This document shows, one piece after another, positions 46,699-57,336 of a stretch of DNA of 64,000 nt. Source of the stretch: Lysobacteraceae bacterium NML93-0399 (GTDB lineage Bacteria; Pseudomonadota; Gammaproteobacteria; Xanthomonadales; Xanthomonadaceae); assembly GCA_002307375.1 (NCBI GenBank), contig NTJI01000002.1, positions 744,001-808,000 of the forward strand, written 5' to 3'. The notes beneath the pieces were generated by a model. The model saw only the letters and a program-made list of their open reading frames with translations, had not been told where the DNA came from and made no database searches. How positions within the stretch are numbered: position 1 is the stretch's first letter; every line of letters starts with the position of its first letter. The position numbers and the translations under genes are program-made.

Positions 46699-48591
46699 CT
46701 AACGCTGCGCGACCCGCATCACCTTAGGCGTCACGAAGATCAGAAGTTCGGCCTTGCCCTTCGTGCGACGGCTGCTCTTGAACAGATTACCCAAGAGCGG
46801 GATGTCTCCCAGGAATGGGACTTTAGAGAGCTGATTGCGGTCGGTAAATTCATAGACGCCGCCAATCGCGACCGTTTGTCCATCATCGATCAATACAGCC
46901 GTCGTCACAAAGCGTTTCGCGATGAGCGGCACCGAACCAATTCCGTCGTATTCGATGTAATCCTCGATCTCGTCTTTCTTGATGTCCATCGCAAGAAAAA
47001 CTCGGCCATCATTTGTGATGGTCGGCGTGACCTTCAGCTCGAGCAAGACATCTTTGAACTCGACGGTCGGAACGCTGTTGCTCTGGCCGCCCGTAACCGT
47101 GATGTAGCCCACTTCTTGCCCTTGGCTGATCACAGCCTCCCGCTGGTTGCTCGTCACAACACGCGGATTGGAAATAACTTCACCGCGACCTTCCTGCTGA
47201 AGCGCCTGCAGCTCAACCGCCCAGTCGATCGTGTGCCCAAGAATCGTGAAACCAAGCGTGGGCCCGCTACCCTCGATTGGCAGACTCACGTTGAACCCGC
47301 CTGGAGTGAGAACGCCGCCAGCGTTACCGAGCGCGCCCCCTACATTCACACGCTCCTTGGTGGCACTAATCCCAAAACGTGCTCCGAGATCCCTTGCGAA
47401 ACTCTCATTCGCGATCACGATTCGCGCCTCGATGACCACTTGGTCGACGGGCTTGTCGAGCATCGTCACGAGGCGGCGAATCTCCTCGACCCGCTTTGGA
47501 ATATCGATCACCAGAAGCGTGTTGGTACGACGATCGAAGCTCAGGCTGCCGCGCGAGGACAGGAAACCCGTGTCGCGCTGGTTACCGCCGCTGCCTCCCA
47601 TCCCGCCACCACCACCGCGGACCGACGTCTTGCTCTCCTCGGTCAGCAGCTTGGCGATGTCTTCGGCGTTGCCGTAGCTGATCGGGATGTACTCGGTGGT
47701 CATCTCGGCGCGTTCCTCGATCGCGAGGCGCGCGTCTTCCTTGGCCTGTTCGAACGCGGCGATCTCGCTCTGCAGCGCCACCCACACGACATTGCCGCTG
47801 CGGCGCTTGTCGAGCGATTTGGCCTGCAGCACGATGTCCAGCGCCTGGTCCCACGGCACGTTCTGCAGGCGCAGGGTGACGTTGCCGGTGACGCTGTCGC
47901 TGGCGACGATGTTGAGGTCGGACTCGTCGGCGATCAGCTGCAGCACCGTGCGCACCGGCACGTCCTGGAAGTTGAACGTCACCGGGGCACCGCTGTAGGT
48001 GCGCGTGTCGGCGACCGTGGCCATGGCCGACTGCCCCATCGTGGCGACGGTACTCGCCGCGCCGACGGCACGCTCGGCGGCGGCGGGGCCGCTGCGCGGC
48101 ACGATCTCGACGATGTAGTCGCGACCACTCTGGTAGGCCATCGGCTCGAAATCACCCTGCGCAATGAGCACGACCTGCGTGCCGTTCGCGTCCTGGCGGG
48201 CGTCGATGCGCTGCACCGGCGTGGCGAAATCGGTGACATTGAGCGGACGCTGCAGGGACGCCGGCAGGCTCGCGCCACCCAGATTGACGACGATGTTCCC
48301 GCCCTGCGTACGCAGGTCGGGCGCTGCGCCGTCGCCATCGAAGCGCAGCACCAGCTTTCCCGAACCGCCGTCGCCGCGTCGGAAATCCAGATCGGTCACC
48401 GCCACCGCACCGGCCGACTGCGCGGCAGCCGTGGCCGCCTGCAGCACCGGCAGCATCGACGGACGCACCGGCGCCTGCGCGGCGTGGGCGCCACTGAATG
48501 TTGCGGCCAATCCAATGGCAAGACCGAGCGCGCCGGCACGCACGAATGACGTGCGGCCCGACTGCAGGCTTCCCGCGTTGCTCACGGTCAT
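46699..48591 (-). CDS. pilQ: Type IV pilus secretin PilQ
   Basis: 630-residue outer-membrane secretin that forms the pore for the pilus. A signal peptide ends near residue 31 (TFSGAHA). One AMIN domain (about 55-140), an STN/N0 domain (TFNFQDVPVRTVLQLIADES, near 185), an N1 domain and a glycine-rich loop (GGGGGMGGSGG, near 318) precede the secretin domain with VVIEARIVIANE, EVISNPRVVTSNQREAVI and VPFLGDIPLLGNLF. The ATG at 48591 is chosen since AGGGGA stands before it. The start overlaps no gene, but the pilP stop lies 15 bases upstream. The DNA of residues about 358-619 has unusual composition (see separate entry). Confidence 0.95.
   Translation of the reverse strand: MTVSNAGSLQSGRTSFVRAGALGLAIGLAATFSGAHAAQAPVRPSMLPVLQAATAAAQSAGAVAVTDLDFRRGDGGSGKLVLRFDGDGAAPDLRTQGGNIVVNLGGASLPASLQRPLNVTDFATPVQRIDARQDANGTQVVLIAQGDFEPMAYQSGRDYIVEIVPRSGPAAAERAVGAASTVATMGQSAMATVADTRTYSGAPVTFNFQDVPVRTVLQLIADESDLNIVASDSVTGNVTLRLQNVPWDQALDIVLQAKSLDKRRSGNVVWVALQSEIAAFEQAKEDARLAIEERAEMTTEYIPISYGNAEDIAKLLTEESKTSVRGGGGGMGGSGGNQRDTGFLSSRGSLSFDRRTNTLLVIDIPKRVEEIRRLVTMLDKPVDQVVIEARIVIANESFARDLGARFGISATKERVNVGGALGNAGGVLTPGGFNVSLPIEGSGPTLGFTILGHTIDWAVELQALQQEGRGEVISNPRVVTSNQREAVISQGQEVGYITVTGGQSNSVPTVEFKDVLLELKVTPTITNDGRVFLAMDIKKDEIEDYIEYDGIGSVPLIAKRFVTTAVLIDDGQTVAIGGVYEFTDRNQLSKVPFLGDIPLLGNLFKSSRRTKGKAELLIFVTPKVMRVAQR
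46735..47520 (-). other. Low-GC tract within the pilQ secretin region
   Basis: 60-base rows counted in this tract range from about 52 to 58 percent GC, against about 65-72 percent in rows from the 5' half of the same gene. In a sample of 20 codons (AKRFVTTAVLIDDGQTVAIG) only 11 end in G or C, while in a sample of 21 codons of the 5' half 20 do. The change near 47520 is abrupt and falls within the gene, at the entry to the secretin domain. Confidence 0.85.
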
Positions 48592-48605
48592 GTTGCTTCC
48601 CCTCA

Positions 48606-49148
48606 TCATTGTTCGTTCAGCGCGAGCGATGCCGGCCTTTCAAGCCAGCCCCCGGCGCCATCAGGCACCAGCTCGACGAGCTCGATGCGATTGTCGGCGA
48701 CCGACGTGACACGTCCATCGTTCTGGCCCAGGTAGTTACCGGGCGAAATGCGGTAGGTGACCTTGTCCGGCGCGAGCACCAGGCCGACGATGCGGCCACC
48801 GGTTCCGATGGTGCCGACCATCGACATGCTGTCGAGAGGGAACTGCTCGGTGATCTCCTTGCGCCGGTTGGAATCCGGGCGCGGACCGCTGCCGCTCGAG
48901 TCGTCGGTAAAGGCATTGCTGAAGGGGTCGCGGATGCCCTGGGCGGAGTATTCGAAAGTTTCGAACTGCTGCATCACCGGCAGGGGATCGAGCGCGGGCG
49001 CCGGGCGCTGACGCACCTCCTCCACCCACACTTCCAGATTCGGCGCATCACGCGGTGTGCTGTTGACGCCGCGGCCGCACGCCGCCAAGGCCAGCACGCA
49101 TGCGGCCAGTGCCACGCCGCGTACCAGCGGTCCTGTCGTTGCGGTCAT
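48606..49148 (-). CDS. pilP: Type IV pilus lipoprotein PilP
   Basis: 180-residue inner-membrane lipoprotein that links the PilN-PilO pair to PilQ. The signal sequence ends with lipobox LAAC and C24. The disordered region contains YSAQGIRDPFSNAF, and the C-terminal beta domain reads MSMVGTIGTGGRIVGLV, then ISPGNYLGQNDGRVTSV. The ATG at 49148 shares one base with the pilO stop (TGATG). Confidence 0.94.
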   Translation of the reverse strand: MTATTGPLVRGVALAACVLALAACGRGVNSTPRDAPNLEVWVEEVRQRPAPALDPLPVMQQFETFEYSAQGIRDPFSNAFTDDSSGSGPRPDSNRRKEITEQFPLDSMSMVGTIGTGGRIVGLVLAPDKVTYRISPGNYLGQNDGRVTSVADNRIELVELVPDGAGGWLERPASLALNEQ

Positions 49149-49807
49149 CACTGCGCCCCCTCCGTGACCTGCGTCTGCGCGGTTTCGTCCTCGTCGAGGT
49201 AGCGATACGTCTTCACCGTGCCCGACAGTTCGAGGCTGGAGTTGGGGCCGATGGCCGCCAGGCCGTCGTTGCCGCCGCCGCGCGGCTTCAGCGAGATGTC
49301 GTGCATGGTCATGATCACCACGCGCGGCAGGGACGCGACGCCGCTGACGAAGGCGCCGAACTGATGGTAGGTCCCGACCATGCGCAGGGCGATGGGCTGC
49401 TCTGCGTAGAACTCGCGCGGCAGCTCCTCGCCCGGCTTGAACAGGTCGTTCTGGATGCCGGTCGCGATGGCGGTCTGCGAAATGTCGACGATCAGGTCGG
49501 GCATCTCGGTCTTGCTGGGCAGCTGGCGCAGCATCTGCTGCAGCTGCTGTTCCATCTGGGCCAGCTGCTGCTTGAGCGGCTCGAGATTGGCGGCCTTGCC
49601 CTGCTTGGTCTCGAAATCGCTGCGCAGTGTGGCCTCCTGCGCTTCGAGGTTGGTCAGCGTGTCGCCCTTCTCGCGGGTGATCACGTACCACAGCAGGAAG
49701 AAGATCAGCAGGCCCACCAGGATACAGGCGCCGATCTTGTACTCGCGCGGCCAACTGCCGGTGTTGTTGAGGTCGAGTTCGCGCAGCGACATCTTCTTCT
49801 TGCTCAC
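49148..49807 (-). CDS. pilO: Type IV pilus alignment protein PilO
   Basis: 219-residue bitopic inner-membrane protein. A short cytoplasmic N-terminus (SLRELDLNN) precedes one transmembrane helix at about residues 25-45, a coiled coil (about 55-100, rich in Q, E, L) and a ferredoxin-like periplasmic domain (EFYAEQPIALRMVGTYHQFG). It dimerises with PilN and contacts PilP. It overlaps pilN by four bases. Confidence 0.94.
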   Translation of the reverse strand: MSKKKMSLRELDLNNTGSWPREYKIGACILVGLLIFFLLWYVITREKGDTLTNLEAQEATLRSDFETKQGKAANLEPLKQQLAQMEQQLQQMLRQLPSKTEMPDLIVDISQTAIATGIQNDLFKPGEELPREFYAEQPIALRMVGTYHQFGAFVSGVASLPRVVIMTMHDISLKPRGGGNDGLAAIGPNSSLELSGTVKTYRYLDEDETAQTQVTEGAQ

Positions 49808-50441
49808 GACGCGGCTCCTTCAGCGGCGGGGGCAGCGTCGGGCGTCGCTTCGATCGGCATTGCCGGATCGACGTCATCGGCCGCAGCGGCCTCCTTGGCG
49901 GCGGGCGTGGAGAGCTGCACGTTGAGCGTGAACGCATACGGCAGGCCGGGCACGCCGTCGCGGGCCTCGATGACCGACAGCTGCGGATTGGTCATCCAGC
50001 CCGAAGCATCGAGCGAACGCATGTAGGTACTCACGCGCGCATTGGACTGCGAACGTCCTTCGAGGGTCAGGCTCTGGCCTTCCTGCTTGAGCGAGGTCAG
50101 GAGCACGCCGTCGGGGATGGTGCGCACCAGCTGATCGAACAGATGGACCATCTGCGAGCGGTTGCCCTGCAGCTCCTCGATCACCGCCTTGCGTGCGAGC
50201 AGACGCGCGCGCTGGGATTCGAGGGCCTCGATCTCGGTGATCTGGCTGTCGACCGCCGCGATCTGCTGCTGCAGGAACGCGTTGCGTTCGTTCTGGCCGT
50301 CGATCTGCGCGTTGTAGTACATGTTCACCAGGAACCACAGCGCCACGCCCACGGCCGCGGCGATGCCGACCATGGCGCCGAATTCCTTCTGGCGCTGCTT
50401 GCGGCGCTCGGCGCGCCACGGCAGGAGATTGATCCGGGACA

Positions 50442-50442
<1 letters not shown>
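49804..50442 (-). CDS. pilN: Type IV pilus alignment protein PilN
   Basis: 212-residue bitopic membrane protein. The cytoplasmic N-terminus MSRINLLPWRAERR holds the INLLPWR motif that binds PilM. A transmembrane helix spans about residues 24-42; a coiled coil and a periplasmic domain follow. The C-terminus is extended by an A/P/E-rich tail of about 25 residues that many homologues lack. The start codon overlaps the pilM stop (TGATG), and the longer open frame upstream lies within pilM. Confidence 0.94.
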
Positions 50443-51581
<1,139 letters not shown>

Positions 51582-51705
51582 CCACAACCGGTCGTTTTCG
51601 CGACGGCCGACTGACCTTTCGCAGGCCCTGCCCGGGCGCCTGCAAGCGGCATGCCGGCGGGGCATCGGACGCGCCTCGGGGCCGCCTCCCCTATACTCCG
51701 CCGCC

Positions 51706-54267
51706 ATGAGTCCAGCCCCCTCGAAAGCCGGCGAAACCCGCCCTCGTCCGTCCCGCCTGCGGCGCGCATTGCGCTGGGCCTTGGCGTTGATCCTGCTGCT
51801 CGGCCTGCTCGGCGCGATCACCGGCGGCATCCTCTATGCGGCCGTCGCATCGAAGCTGCCGGACGTGGAAGCGCTGCGCGACATCGAGATGCAGGAGCCG
51901 ATGTACGTCTATGCACGCGACGGGCGTCTGATCGCCCTGTTCGGCGAGACGCGGCGCTATCCGGTCGAGATCGAACACGTCCCCGAACGGCTCAAGCAGG
52001 CGTTCCTCGCTACCGAGGATGCGCGCTTCTACGAGCACGGCGGTATCGACTACCGGGGCGTGGCACGCGCGCTGTGGTTGCTCGCGACCACCAACGACCG
52101 TCGCGTGCCGGGCGGTTCGACGATCACCCAGCAGGTCGCGCGCCAGTTCTTCCTGAGTTCGGAATACAGCTTCACCCGCAAGTTCGCCGAAATGCTGCTT
52201 GCCCGGAAGATGGAGCAGAACCTCAGCAAGGACGAGATCTTCGAGCTCTATCTCAACAAGAGCTTCTTCGGAAACCGCGCCTACGGCGTGGCCGCTGCGG
52301 CCGAGTTCTATTACGGCAAGTCGCTCGACGAGCTCGAACTGGACGAAATGGCCTCGCTGGCGGCGATTCCGAAGTTTCCGTCCAGCGGCAATCCGCTCAG
52401 CAACCCCGAGCGCGCGAAAGAGCGCCGCGACGTCTATGTGCTCGCGCGCATGCAGGAGCTGGGCTTCATCACTGCGCAGGAAGCGGCGGCTGCGCGCGCG
52501 GTCGAGATGCATGCCAGTCCGCATGAACGTCCGATCGAGGTCTACGCGCCGTACGTGGCCGAGATGGTGCGACTGGAAATGGTCGCCCGCTACGGCGGCG
52601 ATGTGCTGACCCGCGGCTACCACGTCACCACGACCATCGACCCCACGATGCAGGCCGCCGCCGAACTGGCCGTCCGCAACGGGCTGTCGACCTACGACCA
52701 CCGCCACGGCTGGACCAAACCGGCCGAAACCTTCGAACTGGCTGCCGACGAGGACACCACCACCACGGCACGGCGCCTGCGTGGCGTCGCGCCCCAGGGT
52801 GGTCTGCTGCCGGCCATCGTCGTGCGCAGCGATGGCGGCACTGCCGATGTGGTGCTGGCCGACGGCAGCACGGTCACCCTCGACGCCGCAGCGAGCCGCT
52901 GGACCGGCAAGAACCCGGCTGCGCTCCTGACGCGTGGCGACCTGACTCGCGTACGTCGCGTCGAAACACCCGCCAAGGCGTCGGCCGATGCGGAAGGTGC
53001 GCCGCCGCCACCAGTGGTCAGCTGGCAGCTCGACCAGTTGCCGCGCGCGCAGGCCACCCTGGTGTCGATGGAACCCGACGACGGCGCCCTGCGCGCACTG
53101 ACCGGCGGTTTCAGCTTCGCGGGCAGCAATTTCAACCGCGCAACGCAGTCACGGCGTCAGCCCGGCTCGAGCTTCAAGCCCTTCATCTTCGCCGCGTCGT
53201 TCGAGAAGGGCTTCAACCCCGCTTCGATCGTGCTCGATGCCCCGGTGCTGTTCCGCATGCGCGTCGGCCAGGATTGGCGCCCGCAGAATTCCGACGGCCG
53301 CTTCGTCGGGCCGATGCGCCTGCGCGAGGCCCTGGTCCAGTCGCGCAACCTGGTGGCCGTGCGCCTGCTCGATGCGATCGGTGTCGACTACGCCCGTCGT
53401 TACATCAGTCACTTCGGCTTCGAGGAATCGCAGCTGCCGCCCAACCTGTCGATCGCGCTCGGCACGCCGTCGCTGACGCCGATCGACGTCACCCGCGGCT
53501 ACGCGGTGTTCGCCAACGGCGGTTTCCGCGTCACGCCGTGGTTCATCGACGAGATCCGCGACCGCGACGGCACGCTGGTGTTCAAGGAAAACCCCGCCAT
53601 CGCCTGCCGCGGCTGCGACAGCAGCGGCACGCCCGGGCAGACGACCACGCGAAGCCAGGTGGTCGACGGCTTCAATCTCGGCCCGGCCCGCAGCGCGCCG
53701 CGCGAGGTGACCCAGACACCGGCGCAGGCTGCCGAACCGCCGGCGCCGGCGCCGCGCGAAGATGGCGCCGAGCCGGTCATGGCGCCGCGGGCCATCGACG
53801 AGCGCGTGGCCTATCAGATGATCTCGATGATGCGCGACGTCGTGCGCCGTGGCACCGGCACGGCCGCGCGCGTCCTCGAGCGCGAGGATGTCGGCGGCAA
53901 GACCGGTTCGACCAATGACCATCGCGACGCCTGGTTCTCCGGCTTCGGCGGCAACCTGGTCACTTCGGTCTGGGTGGGCCGCGACGACAACCGTTCGCTG
54001 GGCTTCCGCGAGTACGGCGGCCGCGCCGCGCTTCCGATCTGGATCGACTTCATGCGCGTGGCACTCGACGGCGTCCCGGAGGCGTCGAACGAACCCCCGG
54101 AGGGCATGGTGCGCGTCGCGGTCACGGCCGGCGGGCGACTGCTGCCGTCGACATCGGAAGGCGGCATCATCGAATACGTCAAGGCGGAAGACCTCGAGCG
54201 CATGGAGTCGGAGGTCGACCTGCAGTTCGACGACCAGCCGGCCGAGGAAGCGTTCGACATTTTCTGA
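51706..54267 (+). CDS. mrcA: Penicillin-binding protein 1A
   Basis: 853-residue bifunctional class A peptidoglycan synthase. A transmembrane helix spans about residues 22-45. The GT51 domain has [17 protein letters not shown] and [15 protein letters not shown]. An OB-like domain is inserted between the catalytic parts. The transpeptidase domain shows S-S-F-K in [13 protein letters not shown] in VQSRNLVAV and K-T-G-S in [15 protein letters not shown]. Divergence from pilM is a classical arrangement in gammaproteobacteria. TATACT lies only eight bases before the ATG, and no ribosome binding site is visible. Confidence 0.95.
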   Translation: MSPAPSKAGETRPRPSRLRRALRWALALILLLGLLGAITGGILYAAVASKLPDVEALRDIEMQEPMYVYARDGRLIALFGETRRYPVEIEHVPERLKQAFLATEDARFYEHGGIDYRGVARALWLLATTNDRRVPGGSTITQQVARQFFLSSEYSFTRKFAEMLLARKMEQNLSKDEIFELYLNKSFFGNRAYGVAAAAEFYYGKSLDELELDEMASLAAIPKFPSSGNPLSNPERAKERRDVYVLARMQELGFITAQEAAAARAVEMHASPHERPIEVYAPYVAEMVRLEMVARYGGDVLTRGYHVTTTIDPTMQAAAELAVRNGLSTYDHRHGWTKPAETFELAADEDTTTTARRLRGVAPQGGLLPAIVVRSDGGTADVVLADGSTVTLDAAASRWTGKNPAALLTRGDLTRVRRVETPAKASADAEGAPPPPVVSWQLDQLPRAQATLVSMEPDDGALRALTGGFSFAGSNFNRATQSRRQPGSSFKPFIFAASFEKGFNPASIVLDAPVLFRMRVGQDWRPQNSDGRFVGPMRLREALVQSRNLVAVRLLDAIGVDYARRYISHFGFEESQLPPNLSIALGTPSLTPIDVTRGYAVFANGGFRVTPWFIDEIRDRDGTLVFKENPAIACRGCDSSGTPGQTTTRSQVVDGFNLGPARSAPREVTQTPAQAAEPPAPAPREDGAEPVMAPRAIDERVAYQMISMMRDVVRRGTGTAARVLEREDVGGKTGSTNDHRDAWFSGFGGNLVTSVWVGRDDNRSLGFREYGGRAALPIWIDFMRVALDGVPEASNEPPEGMVRVAVTAGGRLLPSTSEGGIIEYVKAEDLERMESEVDLQFDDQPAEEAFDIF

Positions 54268-54276
54268 TCGAAGCGT

Positions 54277-54295
54277 CGCCCGGCGCGGCCGGGCG
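54277..54295 (+). terminator. Hairpin downstream of mrcA
   Basis: CGCCCGGC (54277-54284) pairs with GCCGGGCG (54288-54295) around GCG. It lies 10 bases after the mrcA stop. No T tract follows, so it is a candidate terminator or mRNA end only. Confidence 0.45.
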
Positions 54296-54413
54296 GCCTG
54301 GGCAATGTCGAAATCGCGTCGACCTGACGCGGCGACAACGCGGCTCGATGCGTCTATTGACCCGTCACGAGGGTGGCATAGAGTCGGCGCAGCTGATCGA
54401 CGAGGGGACGCGC

Positions 54414-55064
54414 ATGCACCGCGCACGCCAGCACGCGGAAACCCGCGCCCGTGAACGCCGTCACCGCCTCGCGCACGAGGCCGCCCGCCTGATGGCGGAG
54501 GGTGGGATCCGCGACTTCCACCTGGCCAAGCGCAAGGCCGCCAGCCGACTCGGCATCCATGACGATGCCTCGCTGCCCCGCAACCGCGAGATCGAAGACG
54601 CGCTGCGCGAGTATCAGCGGCTGTTCGTCGGCGCCGGGCAGGTGGACGCGGTACGCGAGCGGCGCGAGGCCGCGGCCCGCGCACTCGCCTTCTTCGAACC
54701 GTTCGCGCCCCGACTGGTGGGCCCGGTGCTCGAGGGCACGGCCGACGCGCACTCGGCGGTCATGCTGCACCTGCACGCCGACGATCCCGAGTCGGTCGCC
54801 CGCTTCATCGAGGCACACGGCATCCCGGCGGAGAGCCGCATGCGGCGACTGCGTCTGGACCGCCAGCGTACCGGCGATTTCGACGTCTGGCTGTTCGCCG
54901 CCGAGGGCCTGGGCTTCGACGCGACCGTCCTGCCCGAGGCCTGCATCCGCCAGGCCCCGCTGTCTGCGATCGATGAAAAGCCGATGCAGCGCGCCTCGCG
55001 CGCGCAGCTCGAACGGTTGATCGCGGTGGAATACGACGGCGACCAGGATCGACGCGCGCCTTGA
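54414..55064 (+). CDS. Conserved hypothetical protein, possibly nucleotidyltransferase-like
   Basis: 216-residue soluble protein. The N-terminal 60 residues are basic and helical (RERRHRLAHEAARLMAEGG, FHLAKRKAASRLG), followed by LPRNREIEDALREYQRLF. The C-terminal part has RLVGPVLEGTADAHSAVMLH and DVWLFAAEGLGFDATVLP, an alternation of strands and loops that vaguely recalls a nucleotidyltransferase fold; catalytic residues cannot be confirmed. The ATG at 54414 follows GAGGGGACGCGC, a good ribosome binding site, and is preferred over an upstream ATG at 54348. It follows mrcA by 146 bases and is convergent with the SlyB-like gene. Confidence 0.75.
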   Translation: MHRARQHAETRARERRHRLAHEAARLMAEGGIRDFHLAKRKAASRLGIHDDASLPRNREIEDALREYQRLFVGAGQVDAVRERREAAARALAFFEPFAPRLVGPVLEGTADAHSAVMLHLHADDPESVARFIEAHGIPAESRMRRLRLDRQRTGDFDVWLFAAEGLGFDATVLPEACIRQAPLSAIDEKPMQRASRAQLERLIAVEYDGDQDRRAP

Positions 55065-55086
55065 CCGCGCGCGCCGGAGAAAGCCC

Positions 55087-55548
55087 CTACTCGGCGACGA
55101 TCTGCGCGCCGGCGCCGGTGCCGAACACACGGGCGCGCTTGCCGACCGCCAGCCCGTCCGCGCTCGCGGCTTGGATGGCGGACTCGCTGCCATCGTCGAA
55201 ACGCATCAGCACCATGTAAGCCGTGACCGTGCCGCCCGCCGCGGGCGCCGTGCCGACACCTTCGACGACATCCTGGGTCGCGCTGCTGGCGACCTGATAC
55301 GCATCGTAGGAATACCCGCCGCCGACCCGCGACGCGGCGCGACCGGCCATGTTGCCCAGCGCCCTGCCGAGCGCGCCCGTGGTGCGCGCGGGCTTTGCCT
55401 GCTGGGTACTGGCGGTGGCCGCGACCTGGATCGGACTGATGCCGGTGACCGTTCCGCTGCGGAACGACATTTCCTGCGCGCTCGTGGACGTTGCCGCCAT
55501 GGCCAGGCCGCAGACCAACGCGCCGAGCCAGCCCCATCGAAATTTCAT
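55087..55548 (-). CDS. SlyB/Pcp-like exported protein, atypical
   Basis: 153-residue exported protein. A signal peptide ends near ATSTSAQ at about residue 25, without a lipobox cysteine. The segment SGTVTGISPIQVAAT matches the GxVxxIxPI strand found after the lipobox in SlyB/Pcp outer-membrane lipoproteins; a short G/A-rich stretch (TGALGRALGNMAGRAAS) stands where the glycine zipper would be, and the C-terminus (MVLMRFDDGSESAIQA, VGKRARVFGTGAGAQIV) matches the final strands. The ATG at 55548 follows AGGAG at the proper distance; the ATG two codons upstream abuts AGGAG. Confidence 0.75.
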   Translation of the reverse strand: MKFRWGWLGALVCGLAMAATSTSAQEMSFRSGTVTGISPIQVAATASTQQAKPARTTGALGRALGNMAGRAASRVGGGYSYDAYQVASSATQDVVEGVGTAPAAGGTVTAYMVLMRFDDGSESAIQAASADGLAVGKRARVFGTGAGAQIVAE

Positions 55549-55727
55549 CCCCATCTCCTGATCGCCGACCCGACAGCGACGGTTGCGACCCCGGATGGTG
55601 TCCATACCGAAGCGGGCCGCCGCCAGTCTCGTGCGCATGGGACCGAGCCGATGCAGGACAATGCCGACAAGGCATGTCGGAACAGCCCTCATCGATCTCC
55701 AACGGAGAAACCGCTGGCACCAGACGA

Positions 55728-55754
55728 CGAAGGGCGGCCCGGAGGCCGCCTTCG
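55728..55754 (-). terminator. Hairpin downstream of gltA with UCCG loop
   Basis: Eleven base pairs with one bulged G (CGAAGG(G)CGGCC against GGCCGCCTTCG) close a four-base loop that reads TCCG on the minus strand. It begins 23 bases after the gltA stop codon. On the RNA it forms a C(UCCG)G tetraloop. No T tract follows. Confidence 0.55.
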
Positions 55755-55776
55755 TGGGTAACGCGGTGCGAAACGG

Positions 55777-57078
55777 TCAGCGCTGTGCGCTGTCCTTGTA
55801 ATCGCGCACGTCGTAACCGGTATAGATCTGGCGCGGACGGCCGATCTTCGCTTCCGGGTCGACCTGCTGCTCGAGCCAGTGCGCGACCCAGCCGGCGGTA
55901 CGGCCGATGGCGAACATCACGGTGAACATCTCGGTCGGGATCTTCAGCGCCTTGTAGATGATGCCGCTGTAGAAATCGACGTTCGGGTAGAGCTTGCGCT
56001 CAACGAAGTAATCGTCCTTCAGCGCCGCTTCCTCGAGCTTCATCGCCACGTCCAGCAACGGGTCGTTGATGCCCAGCTCGCCGAGCACCTTGTGGGTCAT
56101 CTCGCGGATGATCTTGGCGCGCGGATCGAAGTTCTTGTAGACGCGGTGGCCGAAGCCCATCAGACGGAACGGGTCGTTCTTGTCCTTGGCACGCTTGACC
56201 GCAGTCTCGACATTGTCGGCGGTGCCGATCTCGGCGAGCTGCTTGAGCACCGCCTCGTTGGCGCCGCCATGTGCCGGGCCCCAGAGCGCGGTGATGCCGG
56301 CAGCGACCGAGGCGTACGGATTCGCACCGGTCGAACCGACCAGACGCACGGTCGAGGTCGACGCGTTCTGCTCGTGGTCGGCGTGCAGGATGAAGAGCAG
56401 GTCCATTGCCTTGGCGACGACCGGATTGAGCTCCAGCGGTTCGCTCGGCACTTCGAACATCATGTGCAGGAAGCGGTCGACGTAGTTCAGGCTGTTGCGC
56501 GGATAGCGGATCGGCTGGCCGATCGAGTAACGGTACGCGGCGGCGGCGAGCGTCGGCACCTTCGCGATCAGGCGGATCGCGGCGAGGCGACGCTGCTCGG
56601 GATCCTGCAGGTCCAGCGTGTCGTGATAGAACGCCGACATCGACGCGACCGACGCGGCAAGCATCGCCATCGGATGCGCATCGTGGCGGAAGCCCTGCAG
56701 GAAGCTCTTGAGCGACTCGTGCATCATCGTGTGATGCGTCACCTCGTGCTCGAACTTGGCGAATTCGTCCTTGTTCGGCAGTTCACCGGCCTGCAGCAGG
56801 TAGGCGACTTCGAGGAAGCTCGACTTCTCGGCCAACTGGTCGATCGGGTAGCCGCGGTACAGCAGCACGCCCTCGTCGCCGTCGATGTAGGTGATGGCCG
56901 ACTTGCAGCTGGCAGTCGCGGTGAAACCGGAGTCGTAGGTGAAGCAGCCGGTTTCCTTGGGCAGCTTCGAGATGTCGACACAGGGATTGCCGAGCGTGCC
57001 GTGCAGGACGGGCAGCGTCACCGTCTTGCCGGCGGCATCGAGCGTGACCTGGTCGAGCTTGGAATTGGATTCAGACAC
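55777..57078 (-). CDS. gltA: Citrate synthase GltA
   Basis: 433-residue type II (NADH-regulated, hexameric) citrate synthase, which condenses oxaloacetate and acetyl-CoA at the entry to the TCA cycle. Active-site segments [12 protein letters not shown] and [14 protein letters not shown] and the WVAHWLEQ motif are intact; the N-terminal [20 protein letters not shown] region is the allosteric domain of type II enzymes. The start is GTG at 57078, following GAGGAGCC. A GATAAT at 57152-57157 (minus strand) may be its -10 element. Confidence 0.96.
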   Translation of the reverse strand: MSESNSKLDQVTLDAAGKTVTLPVLHGTLGNPCVDISKLPKETGCFTYDSGFTATASCKSAITYIDGDEGVLLYRGYPIDQLAEKSSFLEVAYLLQAGELPNKDEFAKFEHEVTHHTMMHESLKSFLQGFRHDAHPMAMLAASVASMSAFYHDTLDLQDPEQRRLAAIRLIAKVPTLAAAAYRYSIGQPIRYPRNSLNYVDRFLHMMFEVPSEPLELNPVVAKAMDLLFILHADHEQNASTSTVRLVGSTGANPYASVAAGITALWGPAHGGANEAVLKQLAEIGTADNVETAVKRAKDKNDPFRLMGFGHRVYKNFDPRAKIIREMTHKVLGELGINDPLLDVAMKLEEAALKDDYFVERKLYPNVDFYSGIIYKALKIPTEMFTVMFAIGRTAGWVAHWLEQQVDPEAKIGRPRQIYTGYDVRDYKDSAQR

Positions 57079-57263
57079 TCTGGAGGCTCCTCATTTCCCG
57101 GATGGCAATGCCATCCGGCCTGGCGGGCGCGGCGCATGCCGCAACGCGTCAATTATCGCATAGCGCCCCGGCACGCGCCGGCACGCTGCATTCCACGATC
57201 GTCGAACACGGCAAGGCCCGCTGCGTTGTGGACGCGGCGGGCCAATGGCACCGGAATGCAGAC

Positions 57264-57281
57264 GGCCGCCCGGAGGCGGCC
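57264..57281 (-). terminator. Hairpin downstream of rpmE2 with UCCG loop
   Basis: GGCCGCC (57264-57270) pairs perfectly with GGCGGCC (57275-57281). On the minus strand the loop is TCCG, a UNCG-type tetraloop closed by C-G. It begins 55 bases after the rpmE2 stop. No T tract follows. Confidence 0.5.
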
Positions 57282-57336
57282 GCCAATGTCGTCGCAAGCG
57301 ACATGCCGGAGACCGGCATGCGCAGTGCGCAGGCGC

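Noticed and set aside
46735..47520. Low-GC tract considered as a mobile element or prophage fragment
   Set aside because: It continues the pilQ reading frame and encodes a normal secretin domain; no inverted repeats, integrase or transposase are present.
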